The translations under genes and the position numbers were made by a program. Positions 1 to 6,572 of a DNA stretch of 18,252 bases are shown here, piece after piece (within the stretch, counting starts at the first letter, position 1; the number at the start of each line of letters is the position of its first letter). The notes under the pieces were generated by a model that was not told where the DNA came from, did not search any database, and was given only the letters and a program-made list of their open reading frames with translations. The DNA lies in contig JBKPAF010000090.1 of the NCBI GenBank assembly GCA_046726275.1, positions 1-18,252 on the forward strand, read 5' to 3'. The stretch comes from DASXTW01 sp046726275 (GTDB lineage: Bacteria > Actinomycetota > UBA4738).

Positions 1-74
1 ATGCGCCCCCCTGTTCGGCAATTGACCCCCCCTGCCCTACTGTCCTGCCGGCGACTGACCAATCGAGTTCTCTG

Positions 75-371
75 ATGCTCGGGAGGATCGGCTCGGTATT
101 GGGGCCTGCTCCCTCTGACGACCCCATTGTCACCGCGGAGCAGGCCGCTACGCTTGCCTGGGGCCTGAGCACCTTCGGCGGGACTGCGATACAGCCTGTC
201 TATGGGCTCCTCGGCAAGGGGTTCCATCGGGAGACGGATACTCCAGTTTGGCTTGTCAGAATCAGCGGAGCATGCATTCAGTGGCCAGACACCTCCCCGT
301 GCGTGCCTGGGGAGTGGGATACGGTCGTTGACGCTCGGAGCGGCTACCACATCGCGTCCTTCAATTCCTAG
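75..371 (+). CDS. Hypothetical small protein, possibly the C-terminal part of a longer gene
   Basis: I do not recognise the family. The first in-frame ATG gives 98 residues, but the frame has no stop back to the left edge of the window, so the gene could begin further upstream and this may be only its C-terminal part. No convincing ribosome binding site precedes the ATG. The last 45 residues look like real protein: a VWLVRISG strand, two cysteines (in GACIQWP and SPCVPG), and a terminal VVDARSGYHIASFN segment resembling the closing strand of PepSY-like domains of secreted proteins. That resemblance is impressionistic. The 190 bases that follow, up to the PASTA gene, hold nothing I can identify. 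Confidence 0.4.
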   Translation: MLGRIGSVLGPAPSDDPIVTAEQAATLAWGLSTFGGTAIQPVYGLLGKGFHRETDTPVWLVRISGACIQWPDTSPCVPGEWDTVVDARSGYHIASFNS

Positions 372-562
372 GTCTCAACCCACGAGCTAAATCGGAGGAC
401 ACCTTCCACACCAGTCAGTCGTCGTTTCGGGTCCTCAATTCCGTTCGCGACGCGATATCGAATTGCGCCCCCAGATAGGGGAGGGCGGGAAGCCCACTTA
501 AGCAGGTGTGTGCCACCTTGCGAGGTGTTCGATACTTGGGGGCGGGGATTGAAGGGGCGAGA

Positions 563-996
563 ATGAGCCGACGGATCCTGATTGTGTGTCTGGCGATTGA
601 TTGTCTAGGAGTCGGGATCGCGGGTGGGTACCTGATTCGAGGGGCGCAGAACCCAGCCGCGGGTGGAACCGTGAAGCCTTCGCAACGAGCGGGCACCACC
701 TCCCTGACATCGTCGGCCTCGAATTTCGGGCAGCCCTTCTCGCGCTTCATCAGGCCGGACTTGGAGCGGACGTGACCGCGTTCAGAATCAGGGACACGCC
801 CCGAGGCACCGTCGTCAATCAGTCACCACGTTCTCCGAGCACGGTGGCGAAGGGAACCTACATCGAGGTCGGGATCTCGGCAGGCTGGAGCCTTCGACCA
901 TTGCACGTAGGGCATTGCGATTTACGGCCGCCGGACCCGCCGGGAACCACGTGTTACGGTGGCATGGCGACCATTCCCGTAACCGTCCCGCCCTGA
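563..996 (+). pseudogene. Membrane-anchored PASTA-domain protein, broken by a frameshift
   Basis: The ATG at 563 follows an AAGGGG-type ribosome binding site and begins MSRRILIVCLAIDCLG, a signal anchor or single membrane span of about 20 residues, then a Gly/Ala/Ser-rich linker. That frame loses sense and stops at 775. From about 700 the neighbouring frame (+1 register) encodes a clear PASTA repeat: LPDIVGLEFRAALLALHQAG, then GTVVNQSPRSP and KGTYIEVGIS, ending at 996. Joining the parts needs a -1 shift (one base missing) between about 660 and 700. PASTA domains bind peptidoglycan fragments and usually sit outside the membrane on Ser/Thr kinases or penicillin-binding proteins; this one would be a small stand-alone anchored form. 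After the PASTA core come about 30 residues with two cysteines. I see no slippery heptamer, so mutation or sequencing error is more likely than programmed shifting. Confidence 0.65.
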
Positions 997-1173
997 TTTG
1001 AGGATGAGGCTGGGTGGCTGAGGACGCCCATCTAGCTAGGGGAGGCGTGATCGCCTGAGCCCGCTCTTCATTCTCCCTCCTTACGCTCGCCGTGTTCCCG
1101 CTGGCTGGCGGCTGGGCGCTGTTCCGGCCGCCACGGCGACGGGGCTAGACGACCGCTCGGAGAGGTCGTTGCG

Positions 1174-1455
1174 TCAGTTTGGGGGAAGGAAGATCAAGAC
1201 AACTCCCCCCGCAATCAAGAACATGGCTATGAGCGGCGCTAGGACGCGCCAGAGGGGTTCTGACCCAGCCGATCCCTTGGGCCGCGGCCAGTAGAGCCAA
1301 GGCAGCCGACGCTCAAGCCGTTGGTGGAATCTTGCACCCCGCCTCGCTCCGCCTTCGCGATCGAGGAGCCCGTAGATTCCGATTCCGACAAACAGGATGC
1401 CAATGACCACATTCTCAATCCTGCTCTGAAGGATGAGCGGCCGAGGCAGCTTCAT
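1174..1455 (-). CDS. Hypothetical two-span membrane protein
   Basis: 93 residues with two clear hydrophobic segments, about 15-33 (VVIGILFVGIGIYGLL) and 70-90 (LIAMFLIAGGVVLIFLPP). They are joined by an Arg-rich loop (EGGARRGARFHQRLERRLPW) that should lie in the cytoplasm by the positive-inside rule. No named family is recognised. The ATG at 1455 is used; an AGGAGG stands 14 bases upstream, further than usual, so the exact start is a little uncertain. The gene points away from the small membrane gene at 1554, leaving about 100 bases for divergent promoters. Codon use looks like that of its neighbours. The 177 bases to its left hold only an open stretch discussed under rejected items. Confidence 0.55.
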   Translation of the reverse strand: MKLPRPLILQSRIENVVIGILFVGIGIYGLLDREGGARRGARFHQRLERRLPWLYWPRPKGSAGSEPLWRVLAPLIAMFLIAGGVVLIFLPPN

Positions 1456-1553
1456 CGCATCCGTGCTGACCTCCTCGCAAGGACCCTCGCAATTCTCTTT
1501 CGCGGGATGACCCTTCTAGTATGACGGCAGCAGGTGCCTCGAAGGAGAGTGAA

Positions 1554-1649
1554 ATGAGCCAAAACGTAAGGGTGATCCTGTTCGTGCTCATTGGGCTCTT
1601 ACTCCTCTTCGCAGTCTGGGTGTTCCTCAACTTGCCGACCCAGACCTAA
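1554..1649 (+). CDS. 31-residue single-span membrane peptide
   Basis: A short ORF read directly from the sequence: 31 residues starting MSQNVRVILFVLIG and continuing through an unbroken hydrophobic run (LLLLFAVWVFL) to a short polar tail NLPTQT. It is preceded by a strong GAAGGAG ribosome binding site five bases before the ATG and followed ten bases later by a probable hairpin terminator, so it has all the parts of an independent transcription unit. Actinobacterial genomes hold many such one-helix peptides, usually unannotated; their functions are mostly unknown, and some modulate membrane complexes. The N-terminus with one Arg before the helix suggests N-in topology. No homology is claimed. 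Confidence 0.6.
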   Translation: MSQNVRVILFVLIGLLLLFAVWVFLNLPTQT

Positions 1650-1658
1650 GGGAAGGGT

Positions 1659-1680
1659 GCGTCCTGGGGACCAAGGACGC
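1659..1680 (+). terminator. Probable terminator of the 31-residue membrane peptide
   Basis: GCGTCC pairs with GGACGC, extended inward by TGG/CCA across one bulged A, with a GGA loop. It begins ten bases after the TAA stop at 1647-1649 and is followed by CGAGTTTG, a weak T-run, so it would be a GC-rich imperfect Rho-independent terminator. Confidence 0.45.
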
Positions 1681-1920
1681 CGAGTTTGAGGGCTTCTGCG
1701 GCCGGCGGGCGGGGTGGGGCAACTCTTCCGACCACCTCGCCCTCGAGACTAGAAGGCCCGCTCGCAGAACGTGCATTGCGCGAAGGGACACATAAACGAC
1801 CGACGGCCGCTTCGTAGAAAGGTGATTCTCGAAGGGCTACGAGCCTTCCTGGACCTTGATATCCCAGACTTGATCAGATCCAACCGTTGCCAGTGGGTAA
1901 GCCCGGATGGCTACCATTCT

Positions 1921-2689
1921 ATGTCCATGGGAACCGGGTTCAGCTTCGAGTTGGTCGATGCCGATGCGTACGACGCCCTCCGCCCGGACTACGCGCCCGA
2001 GGCCGTCGCCTGGGTAGTGGAGCGAGGTAGCCTGGACGAGGCATCGCTCGTCGTAGATCTCGCGGCGGGCACTGGGCAGCTCTCGAAGCGGTTGGTGCTC
2101 CTCGGCTTGAAGCTCGTTGCGATCGAGCCCGCCCGGAACATGCGCTCGGTGATCGAGGAGCGTCTGCCGAGTGTACGTGCGCTGGACGGCTCGGCCGAGG
2201 CCATCCCGCTCGCCGACGGTTCAGCCGATGCCGTCGTGGTCGGGAACGCCTTCCATCACTTCGACGCGGAGCGTGCCTTCGAGGAGATCCAACGAGTCCT
2301 GCGCCCGGGTGGCGCCCTCGCTCTTCTGGGCATGGTCGGCTGCCGACGGTGCGCCCGAGTATCCTGGATATCGGGAAGTAGAGGAGGCTGTGAAGGGCGT
2401 TCCTCGGGCCATGGCGATGGTGACCGCCTACCAAAGCTGGGCCAAGCCGCCGCCCCACGTCCAAGGCTTCACGGCCTTCGAGCGACGCGATTTCCCGATA
2501 ACGCACGTCCTCCCCTCCGCACGACTGGCTGATCTGTATGCCACCTCCAGCGACGTCGCCTCGCTGCCCTCCGAGGTTCGGGCCGACCTTCCTGCGCGAA
2601 TCCGAGAGGTCAGCCGAGGACTCCCGGAGGTCCTTGAGTTGCCAGCTCGCAGCGTCGTGGACATGTGTTTTCGTGAATCCAGGCCTTGA
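1921..2689 (+). pseudogene. Class I SAM-dependent methyltransferase (type 11-like), broken by a frameshift
   Basis: The first part, in the frame of the ATG at 1921, is a clear Rossmann methyltransferase. It has YDALRPDYAPEAVAWV, SAM motif I VVDLAAGTGQLS (about residues 44-55), an acidic residue ending strand 2 (AIEP), the motif around AIPLADGSADAVVVGNAFHHFD, and LRPGGALALL. The frame then becomes nonsense. From about 2327 the next frame carries the expected C-terminal half (WAWSAADGAPEYPGY onward, with DFPITHVLP and ARIREVSRGL) and stops at 2689. Joining them needs one base skipped between about 2320 and 2345. The restored protein would be about 256 residues, normal for the family. The frame is open upstream to a GTG at 1771, but the family N-terminus begins near 1921; no good ribosome binding site is visible. 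The substrate is unknown. Confidence 0.7.
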
Positions 2690-2820
2690 TGGCGACCATC
2701 CGGTGATCCGGGCCGAGCTGGCTCTTGGAAGAGGACGGATCTAGCACGGCCGATCCGAGGGGGAACGCCCACCCGCACTGAATCTGCGTCCCTGGCTGAT
2801 TACCTTGTCGACTTCGAGGA

Positions 2821-3201
2821 TCACGCTTTGGTGGAGTCGCGCTGATCCTCATCAAGGCGTCGGTTCTGTCTGGCGGCGTCCCAAGCGAGCGCGAGCGTTA
2901 ATAGCCCGACCACCGCGCACAGCACTGTGACCGGTACAGAGTCAACGACGATCCAGGTCACCAGCGCGGTCACCAGGAAGGTGACCCCAGCCACTGTCCA
3001 GAGCTTGACGACCCACCGAGACACCCGCCGCCGGGAGGGAAGCCCAAACCTCCCTCCCATGAGCGTATCGCGGGGTGTTTCTGTATCCAGGTACCAGCCG
3101 ACTCCTCTTCGGTAGCTCCCCTCCCGAGCGGCTCCGCCGGTGGTGAGCCCAAGAAGGATCAGGAAGCCCAGAGTCACCCCAATGGCGATGCTCACTTCCA
3201 C
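2821..3201 (-). CDS. Hypothetical three-span membrane protein
   Basis: 126 residues. Hydrophobic segments lie at about 3-22 (IAIGVTLGFLILLGLTTGG), 66-87 (TVAGVTFLVTALVTWIVV) and 90-108 (PVTVLCAVVGLLTLALAW). Between the first and second is a soluble loop rich in Arg and Gly containing GVGWYLDTETPRD and RFGLPSRRR. The charged tail is rich in Asp, Glu, Arg and Gln. A GGAG stands six bases before the ATG at 3201. No family is recognised. The gene converges on the broken methyltransferase (ending 2689), and the 130 bases between them hold nothing identifiable. Frame integrity and codon use argue that it is real. Confidence 0.6.
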   Translation of the reverse strand: MEVSIAIGVTLGFLILLGLTTGGAAREGSYRRGVGWYLDTETPRDTLMGGRFGLPSRRRVSRWVVKLWTVAGVTFLVTALVTWIVVDSVPVTVLCAVVGLLTLALAWDAARQNRRLDEDQRDSTKA

Positions 3202-3432
3202 ATGAATCTCCGCACCCGATCATGCTCGGGTGAGTTCGGGGGGTCAATGCTCATGGAGATCGCCTCCGGCGAATCCGATGAGCCCAAACCCCGTCGGGCA
3301 ACCTAGTCGTCCCGCTTCGAGACGGCTGACAGGTCCTCACGTCCGCATCGAGGATGGAGTCCGGCAGCTCGTCGCGACGGCCCGATTCGATTGGCCCGGG
3401 GACACTTGCGAATCACTATTCACAAACAATGA

Positions 3433-3857
3433 CTTGTTCCTGCCCGAGGGGTGCCCCACGACCGACACGCGGGGTCAGCCTCTCGCCATGGTTCAATCCG
3501 CCAACGCTCGGTCGCTGATGAAGCAGCTGATGCCGGCCATCGCTCAGATCCGTGTGTGCGAGATCTGGCGGGCATGGATGACACGCACGTTCCGCAAGGC
3601 AAATCCGTGGCCTTCCTTCCGGGACCGGATGAAGACGTGGATCGAACGGCCTGGGGAATCTGGCGGGGAGCGGGCTAGATCAGTTCACCTCGCTCACATG
3701 GAGGTTACGCATCGCAGAGCCAGGGCGATACGTGGCCGATATCGTGCTCCGGGGCCGCCGGGTGGCCGAGGTCGAGTTCGTGAGGCTTCCCTTCCCCAAG
3801 GGATGCTCAACTGGTTGTGAACCGTTCTGGGGCTTCGTCCGATTCGATCGGTACTAG
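3433..3857 (+). pseudogene. Probable decayed gene, two frames needed
   Basis: No single frame gives convincing protein over this stretch, but two fragments join well. The frame ending with the TAG at 3676 carries HVPQGKSVAFLPGPDEDVDR then TAWGIWRGAG. The next frame, from about 3675, continues LDQFTSLTWRLRIAEPGRYV, ADIVLRGRRVAEVEFVRLP and a Cys-containing end to the TAG at 3855-3857. The junction needs one added base near 3670. The second fragment alternates hydrophobic and polar residues like a beta-sandwich domain (EPGRYVADIVLRGRRVAEVEF). The start is not clear; the upstream part of the frame is unconvincing. A competing open frame from 3230 to 3820 has odd composition and I consider it a shadow. 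I do not recognise the family. Confidence 0.35.
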
Positions 3858-4159
3858 CTGCTCTGCCCCTTCGATCGCCTCTCCGCTCATTCGGCTACAT
3901 CGCTTTGACGCGGCGGGCTCTTCCGACCGCGGGCGCAGACGAGGCTGAAAAGCGCTCGGAGAAGAGCAATTTCACGACTCCCCCCTAGGCCGCCCTCGAT
4001 TCAGGCCAACCGATAGGGACAAACGCGATCCTAGTGGGCGACCGTGTTGGAGAGGACCAACAAAACTCCCATGACAATCACGTCCGCCCACCTGGCTGGA
4101 AGTCGTGCTGCTGACTACGATTTCGATGCGAGATCGCAGACACGACGAGAGGGGCAGCC
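3858..4159. other. Intergenic stretch upstream of the O-methyltransferase
   Basis: About 300 bases with no convincing gene on either strand. It contains the inverted repeat listed at 4047-4064 and, just before the next gene, the ribosome binding site GAGAGGGG. It is the likely place for the promoter of the O-methyltransferase, but I cannot name a clear -35/-10 pair. Confidence 0.4.
4047..4064. repeat. Inverted repeat, possible operator or hairpin
   Basis: TGTTGG, six bases (AGAGGA), then CCAACA: a perfect 6-bp dyad about 95 bases before the start of the O-methyltransferase at 4160. There is no T-run after it on either strand, which argues against a simple terminator, so a regulator binding site is possible. 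Confidence 0.3.
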
Positions 4160-5218
4160 ATGAAGCTCGACGTCGTACCAGAGTCCCTGATGGAGCGACT
4201 TGCCCTGCGGGCTGGGCTGGTCCCCCGACCGATCCTCCAAACGATCTTGGCGGCCGGGATGGCCCGAGCGCTCCATGTAGGCGTCAAGCTCGGGGTGTTC
4301 GAGACGCTCAATGACTCGCCGATGACAACCGAGGACGTCGCGGCCAGGGTTGGCACCCATCCGTACCCGACTGGCAAACTGCTCAACGTCCTCACCAGTA
4401 TGGGGTACCTCGGCCTTCTCCAGGGCGAGCGGTATTCCTTGACCAAGGACGCCCGGAAGTGGTTGGCCGGTCGCAGCCCCACCTCGCTCCGTGACTTCAT
4501 CCTGGAGCAGGAGTTCATCGAGTGGCCGGCACTCGATCGATTGGAGGAGTTTCTTCGCACCGGCACGGCGCTGGACCTGCACTCAGACCTCGGGGAGAAG
4601 GAGTGGGCGTTGTACCAGCGGGGGATGCGAAACATCGCAAGCCTCTCCGCCGACGAGCTCGGTCGGCGGGTGCCGGTTCCTCGCGGCGCCCAAGACATGC
4701 TCGACGTCGGGGGTTCCCACGGATACCACTCGGTGGTGCTCTGTCGCCGCCACCCGGGTCTCCGTTCGACCATTCTGGACCTTCCGGAGGCTGTGAAGTA
4801 CGCCGCCCCTTTGCTGGAGATGGAAGGGATGGGCGACCGGGTCGTCCACCGCGTGGGTGACGCATCCACGGACGACTTCGGAGTCGAGACGTTCGACCTC
4901 GTATACACGTCGAACCTGGCCCATCATCTCGAGGATGAGGAGAATCGGGACCTGGCCCGCCGGGTCGCCCGCGCCCTTCGTCCCAGAGGCCACTACGTCA
5001 TCGTCGACTCGATCCGTCCGCGCTCCGCCAAGGAAGGGGGCCAGATTGGGACGCTCGGTGATCTGTTCTTCGCGCTGACCAGTCGGGCTGGAACGTGGTC
5101 ATTCGAGGAGATGGCGGACTGGCAGCGGTCCGCCGGGCTCCAACCGCGGAAGCCCATTCGCCTGCGGACGGGACCCGGGGTCGGGATCCAGTCGGCCGTG
5201 AAGCAGGCCAGGTCCTGA
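4160..5218 (+). CDS. O-methyltransferase, acetylserotonin/caffeate type
   Basis: 352 residues, normal for the SAM-dependent O-methyltransferase family that methylates small phenolic or polyketide hydroxyls. The N-terminal 100 residues form the dimerisation winged-helix domain (MARALHVGVKLGVFETL, TTEDVAARVGTHPYPTGKLL, a short wing near YSLTKDARKWL). The catalytic domain has SAM motif I at about 180-188 (MLDVGGSHG, one residue different from the usual DVGGGxG), then STILDLPEAVKYA, GDASTDDF, the NLAHHLEDEENRDL segment where the catalytic His usually sits, and ARALRPRGHYVIVDS. The ATG at 4160 follows GAGAGGGG. It stands alone, with no biosynthetic neighbours, so the substrate cannot be inferred; homologues act in antibiotic and pigment pathways but many are orphan. 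The end is followed by about 120 empty bases before a convergent gene. Confidence 0.85.
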   Translation: MKLDVVPESLMERLALRAGLVPRPILQTILAAGMARALHVGVKLGVFETLNDSPMTTEDVAARVGTHPYPTGKLLNVLTSMGYLGLLQGERYSLTKDARKWLAGRSPTSLRDFILEQEFIEWPALDRLEEFLRTGTALDLHSDLGEKEWALYQRGMRNIASLSADELGRRVPVPRGAQDMLDVGGSHGYHSVVLCRRHPGLRSTILDLPEAVKYAAPLLEMEGMGDRVVHRVGDASTDDFGVETFDLVYTSNLAHHLEDEENRDLARRVARALRPRGHYVIVDSIRPRSAKEGGQIGTLGDLFFALTSRAGTWSFEEMADWQRSAGLQPRKPIRLRTGPGVGIQSAVKQARS

Positions 5219-5341
5219 GGATTGCCAGCAGCGGAGACGTGAATCACCCCGGTTCCCCCTGCCGTGAAAGAGACATTTTGCGAAGGGCCAAGGATGAGTA
5301 TCCGGTCGAACCCAGCAAAATACGACCAGCGGCGGGGAGCC

Positions 5342-5722
5342 TTACTTCATTCGTTCGGCCACATCGAATTCGGCCCAGATGCCGCCTTCCGTTACCCGGC
5401 CCCAGTCCTCCGCTATCTGTTCGATGATGTACAGCCCCCACTTCGCCGAGCGCAGTTCCTGTGGGGTTTCCGGTGTGGGGTCGAAGATGCTGTGATCCAT
5501 GACCTCCAGGCGAAGACGATCCCGTGAGTCCGTCACCGTGACTTCAATGGGCGCGCCTGGTGGGTTGCCGGAGTGCTTGAAGCTGTTCGAAACGATCTCG
5601 GAGAGGACGATGCGAGCGTCGATCAGCACAACCTCGGGAACACGGCTGCCCAACCGATCCAAGAGCCGTCTCGCCTGGGCGGCCGCCTCCGGTCCATTCG
5701 AGAGTTGTTCACGAATCTCCAG
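5342..5722 (-). CDS. RsbW-like ATP-binding protein (anti-sigma factor kinase type)
   Basis: A small GHKL ATPase domain of the RsbW/SpoIIAB type. These proteins hold a sigma factor inactive and phosphorylate an STAS partner. The N-box is LSEIVSNSFKHSG (Glu42, Asn46, His50 in the numbering used here), followed by LRLEVMDHS (Asp76 of the G1 region, whose Gly residues are missing) and KWGLYIIEQIAEDWG (G2 region). The first canonical start in frame, TTG at 5662, would cut off the first helix and lacks a ribosome binding site. The frame stays open upstream, and a CTG at 5722 stands eight bases after AAAGGGGG, giving MEIREQLSNGPEAAAQARR, which matches the usual family N-terminus. I therefore favour the CTG (126 residues). 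It lies 41 bases after the STAS gene, surely in the same operon. Confidence 0.75.
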   Translation of the reverse strand: MEIREQLSNGPEAAAQARRLLDRLGSRVPEVVLIDARIVLSEIVSNSFKHSGNPPGAPIEVTVTDSRDRLRLEVMDHSIFDPTPETPQELRSAKWGLYIIEQIAEDWGRVTEGGIWAEFDVAERMK

Positions 5723-5763
5723 GGAGGGTTCCCCCTTTGGTGGCGAAAAAGGGCGTCCCCTAT

Positions 5764-6084
5764 CTATGTATCCGCCCTGACGAGTTCCACTCCCGGAATC
5801 GCCTGAGAAAACGCGACATCCAGGGTTCGACGCACCGCCTCGGAGCAGTTCAAGACCAGGATCACCGAATCCCTGAGCAAAGCCTGTTGCCCTAGCTCGA
5901 TCAGCATGCGAATGCCCTGGCTGTCCATGAAGGTCAGCTCGGATGTGTCCAGGGTGAGCGCACCGGCCGAGGCCAATTCCCGTTCAAGATGAGCTTGGAC
6001 GCGCTCGACGTTGGAGATGTCAAGTTCGCCGACGAGGCGGAGGGTGCCCGGAACCTCGGTGGGTACGACCTCTAACAGTTCCAC
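5764..6084 (-). CDS. STAS-domain anti-anti-sigma factor
   Basis: 106 residues forming one STAS domain, as in SpoIIAA and RsbV. Key segments are PGTLRLVGELDISNVERV (strands 1-2 and helix 1), LTLDTSELTFMDSQGIRML carrying the phosphorylatable Ser55 in DSQGI (family usual DSxG), then SVILVLNCSEAVRRTLDV. By family rule the unphosphorylated form would bind the RsbW-like ATPase encoded just downstream and free its sigma factor. The start is a GTG at 6084 with only a weak ribosome binding site. No sigma factor, RsbU-type phosphatase or stressosome gene is adjacent, so the pair may regulate a distant sigma factor or another kind of target. Confidence 0.85.
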   Translation of the reverse strand: MELLEVVPTEVPGTLRLVGELDISNVERVQAHLERELASAGALTLDTSELTFMDSQGIRMLIELGQQALLRDSVILVLNCSEAVRRTLDVAFSQAIPGVELVRADT

Positions 6085-6199
6085 CGGCCGAGATTATTCG
6101 CCAACCTGAGCAAGGCTGTAATCTCACTGAAGCGGTTTGTCACTAACCCTGATTGCTTGGGACGGTGGAGCGAGGCGATCTCGGCCCAGGCCACCCAGG

Positions 6200-6298
6200 C
6201 TAGACTCGACTCCTGCCGAAGAGGAAGTACACCAGTCCAATCACGACGACGATGGCCAAGATAAGGCCAATCCATCCGAGGCCGAACGCTGCAACCAT
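6200..6298 (-). CDS. 32-residue single-span membrane peptide
   Basis: A short ORF read directly from the sequence: 32 residues starting MVAAFGLGWIGLILAIVV, continuing VIGLVYFLFG and ending with the basic tail RSRV. A consensus ribosome binding site (GGAAGGAGG) stands five bases before the ATG. The helix is followed by Arg residues, so N-out/C-in topology is likely, opposite to the micropeptide at 1554. It precedes the STAS gene by 115 bases on the same strand and could be in the same transcript as the partner-switching pair. The LGWIGLILAIV pattern is common in unnamed actinobacterial hydrophobic peptides; the function is unknown. Confidence 0.6.
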   Translation of the reverse strand: MVAAFGLGWIGLILAIVVVIGLVYFLFGRSRV

Positions 6299-6572
6299 TT
6301 CCGCCTCCTTCCCACCCTCGTGGGATGGTCCGTGGGCGCCCCAGTAACGTTCCCGGGGACAAGTAGTTGAAACGAGCTGTCAAATTGCCTCGGTTTCGGG
6401 AGACGGCAGCCTGGTGACCATGAGTGTGGAGCGTCAATCCATCGTGGGCAGACCTGGAGGGGCATCATTCAAGCCTGGCGTTCTCCCCGAGGGGAGGCGG
6501 TGGGTGAAGGCCAGCCTGATTTCCGGGCGGGGGTAAGATTTCAAGTCTGCCCGCCTGCGAGGGGAGGGCTCC

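Noticed and set aside
1047..1148. Short open stretch reading SLLTLAVFPLAGGWALFR behind a GGGGAGG-GTG start
   Set aside because: It looks like a membrane helix and has a good ribosome binding site, but a TGA is the fourth codon and a second shift would be needed to improve it, so it is too broken to call.
3230..3820. 196-codon ORF on the plus strand
   Set aside because: Composition is irregular with no domain-like pattern, and the other two frames carry better protein-like segments in the second half.
4030..4090. Minus-strand micro-ORF (VIVMGVLLVLSNTVAH)
   Set aside because: Sixteen residues, no convincing ribosome binding site, and it overlaps the dyad at 4047-4064.
4078..4908. 276-codon ORF on the minus strand under the O-methyltransferase
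   Set aside because: Ser/Arg/Pro-rich antisense shadow of a clear methyltransferase.
6475..6500. CTCCCC/GGGGAG dyad before the hydrolase
   Set aside because: The loop would be only two bases, with no T-run; most likely chance in GC-rich sequence.
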